Shown here one piece after another: positions 15,868 to 25,314 of a DNA stretch of 36,974 bases. This stretch comes from an uncultured Clostridia bacterium. Lineage in GTDB: Bacteria; Bacillota; Clostridia; Peptostreptococcales; Acidaminobacteraceae. Below the pieces are notes generated by a model. That model saw nothing but the letters and a program-made list of their open reading frames with translations, searched no databases and was not told the origin of the DNA. The stretch covers positions 1 through 36,974 of the forward strand of contig CAKMJV010000029.1 of NCBI GenBank assembly GCA_927417275.1. The letters run 5' to 3'. The position numbers were made by a program, and so were the translations under genes. The first letter of the stretch is position 1, and each line of letters opens with the position of its first letter.

Positions 15868-16582
15868 ATGAAAATGGTAAGAATTGATAAACTAGATTAT
15901 ACCCTTTCCAAAGTGGCGTTTGGCGGAATCATCGTCGCTGATGAAAGCCAAGGGGATGCAAATAATTATGTGGCTGAAGCCATAGACGCTGGTGTCAACT
16001 ACTTTGACGTTGCACCGACGTATTCTAATGCAGAAGAACGGTTAGGGCCAGCGCTTAAGGGCAAACGAAAAGACGTTTGGACCAGGTGGATCATTTGAAA
16101 CGTATGTTAAAGCCAAGGAACAAGGCTACATCAAGCATATAGGCTTTTCAGCCCATTCTACAGAAGCTGCTCTGGCACTGATGGAGCGCTATGATTTTGA
16201 CAGCATCATGTTTCCCTTTAATTTTGTGTCACTGCTCAAAAATGATTACGGCAGTTTGGTGCTGAAAAAGGCGCTCGAAAAGAAAATGGGCATCATCGGG
16301 CTCAAGTCCATGGTATTATCTGAACGTCAGGAAAAGGATGTCATAGACTACCCGAAGGGTTGGTACCATCCGATTGAAAGTTTAGATCTAGCAACGAAAG
16401 CTGTAAAATATACGTTTTCAAGAGGCGTGGATGCCATCGTTCCGCCAGGCAATATCGATCATTTCAGGTGGGCGCTTGAGATTATAAAACAAGTTGATAC
16501 GCCATTAACTGATAATGCGTTAAACGATTTAAAATCAGTCGCAAAAGCAACGGTACCACTTTTTCCGTTAAAAGCGCGATAA
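15868..16582 (+). pseudogene. Aldo/keto reductase, broken by an internal deletion and frameshift
   Basis: The gene begins at ATG 15868 (GGAGG 7 nt upstream) and reads as an aldo/keto reductase up to KRKDVW, with the catalytic Asp and Tyr in DVAPTYSNAEERLG. At about 16080 the frame runs into a stop (TGA 16096-16098). The rest of the family sequence continues in another frame from GPGGSFETYVKAKEQG through HIGFSAHS to about 16582. Compared with family members some 45-50 residues are missing at the junction, including the catalytic Lys (in the strand after RKDV) and His (of DLYQLH). Deletion plus frameshift leave no active enzyme. The junction lies in TTTGGACCAGG, where TTTGG may be a short repeat that guided the deletion. 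Confidence 0.88.
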
Positions 16583-16619
16583 TCAATCGGGTAGTAGGAA
16601 ATTGATTGCTGTATGTGAC

Positions 16620-16659
16620 AGAATTGGGCTATTGGAGATTTATCCAATAGCCCAATTCT
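16620..16659. terminator. Perfect 16-bp hairpin between the AKR pseudogene and TetR gene
   Basis: AGAATTGGGCTATTGG (16620-16635) and its exact reverse complement (16644-16659) with an 8-nt loop. It lies between convergent genes. A short TTGTGTTT tail follows on the plus strand; there is no T-run on the minus strand. Probably the terminator of the serpin-AKR unit. Confidence 0.7.
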
Positions 16660-16741
16660 TGTGTTTGAAAGTTCATATTCGCATTCCGATTGGTAACTTC
16701 TCGAATAATATTTGATAACAACGGACTAAGTGGTCCACCAG

Positions 16742-17362
16742 TTACATCTTAATTCCCTCAATCAGCAATCGGCAATGCTCCAAAGCATGGCTCTTTAGGT
16801 CAAATTCGGGATAACGGACACACCACTCATAGCTAACGCCTCGGATTCCCATCACAAAATGCCGAGAAAGCGCCTCCAACGGCAATGAAGATGCAATCTC
16901 CCCATGTTGAGTGCCTTTTTCCAGCACACCGTAAAACAACGTATAAAGCTCTCTGCTATAGCCTTTCACCGCTTCGGTGTCCACAGTTCCAGCCAGCATC
17001 ATTTGGTAAACCTTCTTCATGTTATCGCAGCCGATGGTATCCACAAGTTCATCGGCTACCTTTTGGGTCAGTGCAAGGAGCACCTCGGAAACATGCATAT
17101 CATTAGGCAACATTTTCAAAAATGTTTTGTAGTTCATATCAGCTCGGGCAACATGATCAGCAATCAACATGGCTATCAGTGCATCCTTCGATTCAAAATG
17201 CACATAAAAAGCACCCTTTGTGATTCCAGCTTCATAGGTAATATCCTCTACGCTGACATTCGAAAAGTCATGTTCTATAAAAAGCCTCTCTGCTATTTCA
17301 TATAACTTCCTCTTGGTTTCGGCCCCTTGCTCCTTTTTCTTGTTGGTCTTTTTTTCTCTCAT
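16742..17362 (-). CDS. TetR-family transcription regulator
   Basis: 206-aa regulator. After a lysine-rich start, the HTH spans about residues 14-60 (KRKLYEIAERLFIEHDFSNV, VEDITYEAGITKGAFYVHFESKDAL), the standard TetR pattern; the remaining helical domain binds an unknown ligand. The start is placed at ATG 17362, with AGGAG 7 nt upstream, and not at the upstream ATG that would add 17 residues without a ribosome binding site. A long inverted repeat 54 nt upstream is the probable operator for autorepression. The next divergent gene, the large surface protein, is the likely target. Base composition is similar to that gene and richer in GC than the rest of the window. Confidence 0.9.
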   Translation of the reverse strand: MREKKTNKKKEQGAETKRKLYEIAERLFIEHDFSNVSVEDITYEAGITKGAFYVHFESKDALIAMLIADHVARADMNYKTFLKMLPNDMHVSEVLLALTQKVADELVDTIGCDNMKKVYQMMLAGTVDTEAVKGYSRELYTLFYGVLEKGTQHGEIASSLPLEALSRHFVMGIRGVSYEWCVRYPEFDLKSHALEHCRLLIEGIKM

Positions 17363-17415
17363 GTTCTTTCTCCTATATTGAATTTTTCGAAAAAATACAG
17401 TATAATATAACATGT

Positions 17416-17446
17416 TAGTAACCCAGTTTACTAAATCGGGTTACTA
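17416..17446. promoter_or_regulatory. Probable TetR operator
   Basis: A perfect 9-bp inverted repeat, TAGTAACCC (17416-17424) and GGGTTACTA (17438-17446), separated by 13 nt, lies between the TetR gene and the surface-protein gene. A TATACT box for the TetR gene is just downstream on the minus strand (17399-17404), so binding would block its promoter. The 31-bp length is within the range of TetR sites bound by two dimers. Confidence 0.65.
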
Positions 17447-17589
17447 TGATTTTAATATAGCATCCATCAGCCTTAAATTCAAGTGATAGAACCAAAACAT
17501 CTATGATTCTTTGAACTTTGCCTAACGAATTATGCGCAGTCATTTGTAGATTCAATAATTATTTTTGAATAAGAACCGGAGGGAACAGT

Positions 17590-20500
17590 ATGAGCAAAAA
17601 CAAGATGATTCAAAAGATCACAGCTATGATACTATCTATAATCATGGTTTTGGGTATCATGATGCCCGTTTCAGCAAATGCGCAAGTGCAGGATCTGCCG
17701 ACATTACCGGAAGCCCTCGATACCACATTAATTGCTATCGAGGAGTTGTTGGATAAGACCGAGCAAGAAATCGACGACAAAATCATCAAGGCATTTACCC
17801 CGCTAGGAGAGTCTGTCGCACAACAAAGCGCTGTCTTGAGTGCACCTCTTTCAGAACTCAATTTACCCGATACCCTTTACGCAACATTAGATGGAGAAAT
17901 AATCTCAGTGCCAGTTACATGGGCATGCACACCGGAGTATCAGATTGAAGCGGGGGAATATAATTTCACCGCTGTTCTTGGTGGGAGCTATATCCTTGTC
18001 GAAGGGTTGAAAACACCCAGTATCACAGTGTTTTTCAAGGATACTGTCCAGCCGCCAAGCGCTCAAATGGAATTGGCGGACGAGGAAGCAAGCGCTACGG
18101 TTATCCTATTGCAAGATCAGACGGTCGCTGATATCTCATCGGCAATACAAACGGCACTTAACGATACGGATAGCAATACCGTTGTTATCACAGGCTCAAA
18201 AACGAATGTAACCTCCTCCCTTTCTCTTAACATACCCGAGGGCAAGACCGTTGTTTGGGAAGCTGTCTTCAAAGGCTACTCAGCCGATTATTTAATGCAT
18301 TTGAACGGAAAAGGTACTTTTGAGGTTGTAGAGGGCGGCGAAATAAACGCATCCTCCGGAGGCGCGATAGCCGGCATTTCCTACTATTCAAATTACGACA
18401 TTCCAAGGATTACAATCAGCGGCGGAACAGTCAAAGCCATAGAAAGCTGTGCTATCTACATCATTAACGACTCCTTCGAAAGCATACCGGTTACAGTCAG
18501 CGGAGGCATCGTCAGCAATGCAGGGACAGATAAAAATCCCACCATTCATCTAAATGGCAACGCTTATCTTTATGATAATATCAGCGTCACTATTAAGAAT
18601 GAGGGCAAGGTAATATCAACCAGCATCGACGGCATTGCTGTTAAATCCGCAGGCAATATTCGGATACAAGACGCCGCTGAAGTGAACGCTGGCGGTACTG
18701 CCGTAATGGGAAGATTCATCACCGTTGAGAGCGGAACAATCAGCGCGAATAAAACTGCTGTCTTTACACTTAAGGAGGTTTTGGTCAGTGGCGGCAGAGT
18801 GGAGGCAATCGGCACGGACGGCTATGCCATTTATGCTTCGGGAAACGTACAGGTCAGTGGTGGCACGGTCAGCGCGGCAGGCGACAACGGCGCCGCCATC
18901 TTATCCTCAGGTACCACCGTGGTGGAAGGTGGCAGTGTTAGCGCCAAGAAAACTGTTATTAGATTGTCTATGGGCAATGTGCTTGTGCGCGGCGGTATAG
19001 TTAGAGGCGGGAATAATGTCATCGAAGCTCTTGGTGGCGGATCTGTTACGGTGGAGGGTGGCACGGTGGAGGCAACGAATGTAGGCGGAAATGCCATTTA
19101 TGGTGCACGTAACGTGATTGTCAATGGCGGCGCGGTCAGTGCAAACAATGAGAATAGCACCGCTATAAAAGTTATAGGCATACACTCCTATGTTACAATA
19201 GAAAATGGTACGGTAGAAGCAATCGGCGTAGGTGGCAAAGCCATCTCTGCCCAGGACGGCGGAGGAATTCTTGTCAGCGGCGGCACAGTAAAAGCCGGCA
19301 ATATTGCCATAGACTTCGGTGGCAGGAGTCGCACAGTCACCATAAGCGGCGGTTCAATCCATGCGGACAACACCGCCATACATATCCTTGGAGATTGGGA
19401 CTCCACCCTCGCGATTAGCGGTGGCACAATCTACGGCGGCAGTATTGCCATTCATTTTGAAGGATATATAAACCCCGTTATTACGGTCAACGGTGGCACA
19501 ATCAGTGGCGGAAGGAACGCTATCCGATTAATTGCCTCTATGAATCCATCGGTTACAGTCACCGGCGGTTTGGTGATCGGCTGCGGCAGCAAGTATCTAA
19601 CGGAGCATGATAGCGCCGCTATCTATATGGAAGGCGGAGTCCCCACGGTGACCTCCCCCGGCACGGTTGTCGCATGGAATAAGTCAACTGGCAACAACCT
19701 CTATGGAAGTCTTACAGAAGCAGACCTTGCCTCTTTGCCGGAGAACTCGGCGAAATGGGACAGAACCGATGGCAAAAGCGGTATTTTCTATGGCTCCGGT
19801 GGTTTTTTTGATATAGACGGTGTTTCGGTGGCGGAAATAACGGCTGAAGCGGTAGGACTTGATAAGCTTAAGGTTGGTACTTTTGTTAATGCTACACTTA
19901 CCTACACTTTAACCGGTGCTTCTTATGCAAGCGGGTTAAATGTGATTGATTTTGCCCCAGGCGGTCTTCCTGATTGGCTGAGCATTGTGGACACTTCAGT
20001 TGAAAGCACTGCCGTTCGTATTTCACTTTCAGGTACAGTTACCGAGACCAGTGAACCCTACACGCTCTCGCTGCCTGAAAAAGTTTCCGCTACCAACCTC
20101 ACTGGCGACGGTGCGGGCGTCCATATCCCAGTCAATGGTGCAGTAGCCATCGGAACGGTGGCAAAAGGGGACGGTGCGGAGATAGCTTACTGCACAACTG
20201 CCTCAATAACCGCCACCGAGGTCACTCTGGAGCTTATATCGGGCCTTCCAAACGGACAAACTACAGAGTATGCTGTCTCCGAGACAGCTTCCCCACCTCC
20301 TTCGGCCGTTTGGCAGGATATCGTCAACTTCTCGGGGCTTACACCCAACAGCGAATACTTTGCGTTTGTCCGCTCAAAAGAAAATGAATACTATTCTACG
20401 GGTGCTCCAAGCAGCGGCATCCGCTTCAATACAGCCAAAGCCCAACTTTCAGGTTCGGTGAGCGTCAGCGGAAACCCAGCATATGGCGCAACCTTAACTG

Positions 20501-22299
20501 CTGTTACAGCAGAACTTTGCAGCTCAACCCCCGGGGTGTCTCCTGGGCAACTTGGGGCGCTCAGCTATCAATGGTGGCGCAGGAGCCCCGACGGCGTCAC
20601 GGCGGCAATGATCCCTTCTGCAACAAGCAATAACTACACAATTTCGGAAGCCGACGTTGGCCAAATCATTTGGGTTGAGGTCATGGCGGCAAACTGCGAA
20701 GGTACGGTAAGCGGCGGCATCAATAAACCCACTGTCAAAGCCGTTCCGATGGGTTCACCTGCCTATACAGAGATTACGAATGACAGCCAAACGCTGGCAG
20801 ATGCAGAGTTAAAGGGGCATTTCCTTAACCCACACAACAACGCCCATGTACCGGGTATGCTGAGTTGGGATGCGACACCGAACACGCTTGTTCAGCGCGG
20901 AAAATCCTACCGTTGGACCTTCACGGCAGCGGAAGAGGCCTGTTTCCATACTGCTTACGGCAGTATAATCCTATGGCCCGCGGCAGACGAAAGCGGGGGA
21001 TCCGGTGACGATACTCCCCCTGCAGCAGACACAACTGAACCAGACAAAACCCCTAATCAACCGGGTACGGTGACGACACCCGTCGCCATCACAGCGGATG
21101 CAGACGGCTTAGCCAGTGCAAATAATCCGGATAAAGCCATCACTGACGCCATTGCAAAGGCACAGGCCGGCGCAAAGGCGGGGGGCAGACCCGCAAATGG
21201 CATTGCCGTGGAGTTGGATGTTACCATGCCGCAGGGTGCAACTGCAGTCTCGGCCTCGATTTCACAGAATGCTTTGCAAAGCCTTGTGAGCGCAGGTGTA
21301 ACCACCTTTACCATCATCGGTCCTCCTGTCAAGATGACCTTTGACCTGAAAGCATTGCAAGAAATCCAGAAACAGAGTAATGAAACCATCAACATTTCCA
21401 TCGCGCCACAGGCTATACTGTCTGACTCTGCAAAGAGAATCATTGGCTCAAGACCGGTGTATGAACTGACTGTGAACTCCGGCGCTGGTAAAACAGTATC
21501 CGGATTCGGTGCTGGCAACGTATTGGTGACAATTCCCTATACCCTCGGTGCAAATGAAAAAGCCAGCAATGTTCAGGCGGTATACGTGGATACAAAGGGC
21601 AACGTGCAGTGGCTAGAAAGTTCTGTCTATGACAGTGTAAATAGTGTACTCAACTTTTCCACCAACCATTTCTCAACATATGGTGTGGGCTACAAGCATG
21701 ACACGCCTAATTTTGCAGACATCGATGGCCATTGGGCAAAGGAAGACATTGCCTTTGTGGTTAATCATGGGCTGTTTAGCGGCACTTCTAAAACCACATT
21801 TAGTCCAAACACCGCCATGACCAGAGGCATGTTTGTCACCACCCTTGGCAGATTGGCAAACGCCGATGTGAGCTCGTACAAACAGAGTAGCTTTACCGAT
21901 GTGAAAAACGACGCCTATTATATGGGCTACATTGAGTGGGCAAATAAAAACAACATCATAACAGGCATTGGCGATAAGAAGTTTGCACCGAATCAATCTG
22001 TCACCCGTGAGCAGATGGCAGTTATGATGCAGAACTATGCCAAAGTCATCGGCTTCACATTGCCAAAGTTTCATGCAGAAAACACCTTTGCGGACAGTAC
22101 AAAAATCTATGATTACGCAAAAGGTGCTGTGAAAATCATGCAGATGGCAGGTGTAATCAGTGGCAAAAACGGGAATATCTTCGACCCGCAGGGCACGGCC
22201 ACTAGAGCCGAGGTATCTGCAGTGATGCGCCGTTTCATAGAACTGGCGATTTCCAGTGACACTGCTCAGGACTGGACGATGAATGACTCTGGCAAGTAG
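17590..22299 (+). CDS. Large S-layer-anchored surface protein with beta-helix repeats
   Basis: 1569-aa exported protein. Signal peptide 1-32 (cleavage after SANA). Residues ~95-152 look like an Ig-like domain. Residues ~270-690 carry about 17 degenerate repeats of the form V-S-G-G-T-V-x-A followed by A-I-x, each 18-30 residues, expected to fold as a right-handed beta-helix (adhesin or polysaccharide-active folds). Then come Ig/fibronectin-like modules (~745-1050; one contains LSYQWWRR), an acidic Pro/Thr linker (~1135-1160), a further domain and three SLH domains (~1374-1550; NFADIDGHWAKEDI, SFTDVKNDAYYMGYIEWANK, TFADSTKIYDYAKGAVKIM) that bind secondary cell-wall polymers. GGAGGG lies 6 nt before ATG. 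GC content is visibly higher than in flanking genes, suggesting transfer together with the tetR gene. Substrate or partner unknown. Confidence 0.88.
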   Translation: MSKNKMIQKITAMILSIIMVLGIMMPVSANAQVQDLPTLPEALDTTLIAIEELLDKTEQEIDDKIIKAFTPLGESVAQQSAVLSAPLSELNLPDTLYATLDGEIISVPVTWACTPEYQIEAGEYNFTAVLGGSYILVEGLKTPSITVFFKDTVQPPSAQMELADEEASATVILLQDQTVADISSAIQTALNDTDSNTVVITGSKTNVTSSLSLNIPEGKTVVWEAVFKGYSADYLMHLNGKGTFEVVEGGEINASSGGAIAGISYYSNYDIPRITISGGTVKAIESCAIYIINDSFESIPVTVSGGIVSNAGTDKNPTIHLNGNAYLYDNISVTIKNEGKVISTSIDGIAVKSAGNIRIQDAAEVNAGGTAVMGRFITVESGTISANKTAVFTLKEVLVSGGRVEAIGTDGYAIYASGNVQVSGGTVSAAGDNGAAILSSGTTVVEGGSVSAKKTVIRLSMGNVLVRGGIVRGGNNVIEALGGGSVTVEGGTVEATNVGGNAIYGARNVIVNGGAVSANNENSTAIKVIGIHSYVTIENGTVEAIGVGGKAISAQDGGGILVSGGTVKAGNIAIDFGGRSRTVTISGGSIHADNTAIHILGDWDSTLAISGGTIYGGSIAIHFEGYINPVITVNGGTISGGRNAIRLIASMNPSVTVTGGLVIGCGSKYLTEHDSAAIYMEGGVPTVTSPGTVVAWNKSTGNNLYGSLTEADLASLPENSAKWDRTDGKSGIFYGSGGFFDIDGVSVAEITAEAVGLDKLKVGTFVNATLTYTLTGASYASGLNVIDFAPGGLPDWLSIVDTSVESTAVRISLSGTVTETSEPYTLSLPEKVSATNLTGDGAGVHIPVNGAVAIGTVAKGDGAEIAYCTTASITATEVTLELISGLPNGQTTEYAVSETASPPPSAVWQDIVNFSGLTPNSEYFAFVRSKENEYYSTGAPSSGIRFNTAKAQLSGSVSVSGNPAYGATLTAVTAELCSSTPGVSPGQLGALSYQWWRRSPDGVTAAMIPSATSNNYTISEADVGQIIWVEVMAANCEGTVSGGINKPTVKAVPMGSPAYTEITNDSQTLADAELKGHFLNPHNNAHVPGMLSWDATPNTLVQRGKSYRWTFTAAEEACFHTAYGSIILWPAADESGGSGDDTPPAADTTEPDKTPNQPGTVTTPVAITADADGLASANNPDKAITDAIAKAQAGAKAGGRPANGIAVELDVTMPQGATAVSASISQNALQSLVSAGVTTFTIIGPPVKMTFDLKALQEIQKQSNETINISIAPQAILSDSAKRIIGSRPVYELTVNSGAGKTVSGFGAGNVLVTIPYTLGANEKASNVQAVYVDTKGNVQWLESSVYDSVNSVLNFSTNHFSTYGVGYKHDTPNFADIDGHWAKEDIAFVVNHGLFSGTSKTTFSPNTAMTRGMFVTTLGRLANADVSSYKQSSFTDVKNDAYYMGYIEWANKNNIITGIGDKKFAPNQSVTREQMAVMMQNYAKVIGFTLPKFHAENTFADSTKIYDYAKGAVKIMQMAGVISGKNGNIFDPQGTATRAEVSAVMRRFIELAISSDTAQDWTMNDSGK

Positions 22300-22314
22300 A
22301 TGTACCTCTGTTTC

Positions 22315-24336
22315 CTATAAAACCGCACTTTTAGATTTAGCCATCATACGCGCCAATCCACCGCCATTTTCAGCATTTTTAAAGCCCATTTGCTTCATAT
22401 ATTGTAGCGCATAAGCGCTTCTTGCGCCGGATGCACAGTAAAGAATGATTTTTTGATCTTTGTTCTTTAATTCATCAATTCGCTCTTCTAATTCGTCCAG
22501 CGGAATGTTAATCGCACCTGGATACGCGCCATAGGCAAATTCATCTTCGGTACGCACATCGATTATAATTGGACCCGTTGAGACTTCTTTCTTAACGGTT
22601 TCTTTTAATTCTGCTACTTTTTCATCCGCATGCGCTTCACCCAATTGCTTCGCTTCAGGCGCAGGTAAGTTTAAAACAAAGTTTAATGGCTTCACTGCTC
22701 TTGCGTAGTTAGATAAACTCATAAAACCACCGCTAACATTCATAACCTGTGTGAAACCTGCACCCACCAAAAGACGTAGGGCCTGATGGCCTTTTTTACC
22801 TGTTTTATCATACAAGAGGATCAACATATTTTTAGGCAACTGACCCACTGTTGAGGAAAGCATTTCAAATGGGATATTCACAGCGCCTTCAACATGTGAT
22901 TTTTCGTAAGAAAAAACATCTCTTAAATCGATCCAAAGTGCCTCTTTACCGTCCAAATGTGTATCTAACTCATTAACGGTCATCGTCGGTGAGAAGCCAG
23001 AAATTCTATTTTCAGCCACATACGCTGCCATGTTAATCGCATCATTGGCATTGCCAAGTGGCGGTGAATAAGCGAAATCCATATCGGATAAATCAGATAC
23101 CGTCAGCTGCGCCGCAACCGCTGTTGCCAGTACGTCCAGTCTTCTGTCTGCACCTGCATAGCCAGCCGTCTGGCCACCTAAAACGATACCCGTATCCTTA
23201 TCGTAAACCACAAGCACCGTCACCAATTCTGCACCTGGATAGTAAGACGTATGATGCTCTTTATGAATCACCACTGCATCTGCATTTATGCCTTCCGCTC
23301 TGGCAACTTTTAAAGAGAGTCCTGTAATCCCTGCTACCGCTTCAAACACTCTGACGATAGACGTTCCGATAGATCCCTTGTATGCATGTCTTTGACCAAG
23401 CGCATTTTCAGCAGCGATTCTGCCTTGACGATTTGCTGGACCAGCAAGCGGAATACGTACCTTTTTACCTAGTACGCGGTGTTCGAGTTCGATCATATCG
23501 CCTGCAGCGTAAATGTTATCATCACTGGTTTTAAGTGTTGAATCCACTAATAGCCCTCCTGCTTCACCCATAGCAAGACCTGCGTCTTGTGCAAGTTTTA
23601 AAGTCGGACGTACACCGATGGATAATAAAACCATGTCTGCGTTAAATTCAGTGCCATCTTTGAGTTTAACGGTTTTTGAACCGATTTCAGCCAGTGCTTT
23701 GTTCGTGTATAAATCCACGCCATATGCTAATAGTTCCTCTTGAATAAAGCCTGATATCTCCGCTTCCATAATGCCCATAACATGTGGCATCATCTCCACC
23801 ACAGATACTTTAAGTCCTCTTTTAGCAAGGGCTTCTGTCATTTCAAGTCCGATAAATCCACCGCCTACAACCACAGCTGTTTTAGGGTGTTTGTCGTTAA
23901 TGAAGTTATGAATTTTATCCATATCGTCAAGTGTCCAAAGTTGGAATACATGGTCTTGATCCGCACCAGGAAGTGGCGGCGCGATGGGTTTGCCACCTTG
24001 CGCTAAGATAAGTTTCGTATATTCAAATGCTCTTTTTTCACCTGTTTTTGCATGTACCGTATGCACGATTTTATTTGCGCGATCGATTGCTGTGGCTGAT
24101 GTATGAATATGAACCGCCGTTTGATATTCGTCGTTAAAACTTTCAGGACTTTGTAAAATTAATTTTGAACGGTTTTTAATGTCCCCGCCAATATAGTAAG
24201 GTAGCCCGCAATTTGCAAAAGAGATATCTGCTCCCGCCTCTAAAATCGTTATCTCTGCATCTGCTGAAAGTCTTCTCACTTTTGCAGCAGCCGTCGCACC
24301 CGCTGCTACACCACCTATTATTACTATCTTCTCCAT
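22315..24336 (-). CDS. CoA-disulfide/persulfide reductase with two rhodanese domains
   Basis: 673-aa FAD- and NAD(P)H-dependent enzyme. N-terminal FAD site GGVAAGATAAAKVRR (8-22), redox-active single Cys C43 in SFANCGLPYYIGG, NAD(P)H site VVVGGGFIGLEMTEALAKRG (~156-175), FAD motif YAAGDM, dimerisation domain to ~445. Two rhodanese domains follow: ~450-545, where the catalytic Cys is replaced (LLYDKTGKKG), and ~575-673, with intact active loop YCASGARSA (C634). Single-rhodanese relatives are about 550-570 aa and reduce CoA or polysulfide persulfides. Here a second, inactive rhodanese is inserted, probably as a docking or transfer module. AAGGAG is 6 nt before ATG. Its promoter overlaps a CsoR/CstR-like operator, so induction by reactive sulfur or metal is likely. 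Confidence 0.93.
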   Translation of the reverse strand: MEKIVIIGGVAAGATAAAKVRRLSADAEITILEAGADISFANCGLPYYIGGDIKNRSKLILQSPESFNDEYQTAVHIHTSATAIDRANKIVHTVHAKTGEKRAFEYTKLILAQGGKPIAPPLPGADQDHVFQLWTLDDMDKIHNFINDKHPKTAVVVGGGFIGLEMTEALAKRGLKVSVVEMMPHVMGIMEAEISGFIQEELLAYGVDLYTNKALAEIGSKTVKLKDGTEFNADMVLLSIGVRPTLKLAQDAGLAMGEAGGLLVDSTLKTSDDNIYAAGDMIELEHRVLGKKVRIPLAGPANRQGRIAAENALGQRHAYKGSIGTSIVRVFEAVAGITGLSLKVARAEGINADAVVIHKEHHTSYYPGAELVTVLVVYDKDTGIVLGGQTAGYAGADRRLDVLATAVAAQLTVSDLSDMDFAYSPPLGNANDAINMAAYVAENRISGFSPTMTVNELDTHLDGKEALWIDLRDVFSYEKSHVEGAVNIPFEMLSSTVGQLPKNMLILLYDKTGKKGHQALRLLVGAGFTQVMNVSGGFMSLSNYARAVKPLNFVLNLPAPEAKQLGEAHADEKVAELKETVKKEVSTGPIIIDVRTEDEFAYGAYPGAINIPLDELEERIDELKNKDQKIILYCASGARSAYALQYMKQMGFKNAENGGGLARMMAKSKSAVL

Positions 24337-24362
24337 ATCAATCTCCTTATTGAATGTATTTT

Positions 24363-24388
24363 AAGGAAAACCCAATTCAATTTTCCTT
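24363..24388 (-). other. Leader hairpin before the persulfide reductase gene
   Basis: AAGGAAAA (24363-24370) and TTTTCCTT (24381-24388) form an 8-bp stem with a 10-nt loop in the 5' untranslated RNA, ending about 26 nt before the start codon. No T-tract follows on the minus strand. It may stabilise the mRNA; no riboswitch class is recognised. Confidence 0.3.
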
Positions 24389-24399
24389 TTATTTAATTT

Positions 24400-24420
24400 T
24401 ACCCCCCTATGAAGGGGGTA
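24400..24420. promoter_or_regulatory. CsoR/CstR-like operator at the reductase transcription start
   Basis: TACCCCC (24400-24406) and GGGGGTA (24414-24420) form a perfect inverted repeat with a 7-nt centre. The pattern of C-run and G-run flanked by TA resembles operators of the CsoR family (copper sensor CsoR, persulfide sensor CstR). It covers about +1 to +21 of the promoter at 24428-24456, so binding would repress. Confidence 0.65.
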
Positions 24421-24427
24421 TGTGTAC

Positions 24428-24456
24428 ATCTTAATGGGTATCAATATGAATGTCAA
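24428..24456 (-). promoter_or_regulatory. Promoter of the persulfide reductase gene
   Basis: Minus strand: perfect TTGACA (24451-24456), 17 nt, TAAGAT (24428-24433). Transcription would start near 24421, directly at the edge of the C-run/G-run operator. Confidence 0.8.
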
Positions 24457-24553
24457 CCATAAAAAGAAAAGTTAACAATTTGTTCAATTTGGAACTCTTA
24501 TTCGTAAATCTTCGTCTAATGGTTAAAGGGCCAACGCCCAAAGGAGGTACATT

Positions 24554-25297
24554 ATGAAAAATAAAAAAAGCGTGCTGTTGGTATCGCTCTTACTTTTGAT
24601 CGGAATGGTCGTTATGGTAGGTTGTACCAACGATAACGCACCCGCTGAAACACAACCAACCGAAATGCCAACGGAAGCCTCAACTGAAATTTCTACTGAA
24701 GCACCTACAACTCAAGAAAATGTAACGCCTATCACCTATGAACTCATCCCAATTGAGTCTTTAGATGCTGAGGTTCAAAACGATTTAGAGCGTTTAAAGC
24801 AAAGTGAAGGCTATTATGTATGGGATGATGCAAATGGTAAAACACTGTTTGTCGGTATGGGTCTAAAGCCAACAGGTGGATTTGGTATCGAAGTGGAAAA
24901 AATCGAAAGCGTAAATGGCGTGATAGAAGTTTCCATGATAGAAACGGTACCCGCTCCAGATGCCATGGTGACTCAAGCATTAACCTATCCATTCGTAATG
25001 ATTCAGTTTAATACAGACGTAAACACAGAGGCTATGGTCGTACGTGGTCTCGAGGATAAGGCATATGCTGCGCTTACTTTAGCACTAGAGGATGCACTTG
25101 TGGTAGAAGGCACTTACGTAGGACAGATCGATAATAACAGCATCGAGGTCACTGTAGGTGATGGTTTTATGGTGATGCGCAACTTCCTAATGAGCGAGCT
25201 CGTAATGGGCTTTGAAGAAGGCGATTTGGTAAAGATCACTTATACGGAAACTGAAGAGGGTCAATACCAATTAATTCAAATGGAGCCTGTCGAGTAA
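24554..25297 (+). CDS. PrcB-like domain lipoprotein
   Basis: 247-aa exported lipoprotein: signal peptide and lipobox MVGC (Cys24), a Thr/Glu/Pro-rich spacer (~28-58), then a PrcB C-terminal-like domain (~75-155; FVGMGLKPTGGFGIEVEKIE, PAPDAMVTQALTYPFVMI). In characterised PrcB this domain belongs to a protease-complex subunit; in clostridial lipoproteins its role is unknown. Residues ~180-247 form a further beta-rich domain. AAAGGAGG lies 6 nt before ATG. It is divergent from the persulfide reductase gene, and its start lies about 130 bp from the CsoR-like operator, so shared control is possible but not shown. A 15-bp hairpin terminator follows. Confidence 0.82.
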   Translation: MKNKKSVLLVSLLLLIGMVVMVGCTNDNAPAETQPTEMPTEASTEISTEAPTTQENVTPITYELIPIESLDAEVQNDLERLKQSEGYYVWDDANGKTLFVGMGLKPTGGFGIEVEKIESVNGVIEVSMIETVPAPDAMVTQALTYPFVMIQFNTDVNTEAMVVRGLEDKAYAALTLALEDALVVEGTYVGQIDNNSIEVTVGDGFMVMRNFLMSELVMGFEEGDLVKITYTETEEGQYQLIQMEPVE

Positions 25298-25314
25298 ATA
25301 AAGATACGTAAATA

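Noticed and set aside
16461..16741. Possible further gene between the AKR pseudogene and tetR
   Set aside because: Only the AKR 3' end and a hairpin are seen; short ORFs there have no ribosome binding site.
18400..19660. Repetitive DNA that might be a tandem repeat array
   Set aside because: The repetition is at protein level (VSGGTV-type beta-helix turns) with strongly diverged codons; there are no regular DNA repeats or spacers, so neither a CRISPR array nor a satellite.
21057..21518. Minus-strand ORF of 153 codons in the surface-protein gene
   Set aside because: Shadow frame of the GC-richer SLH gene; translation is Pro/Ala-rich without any motif.
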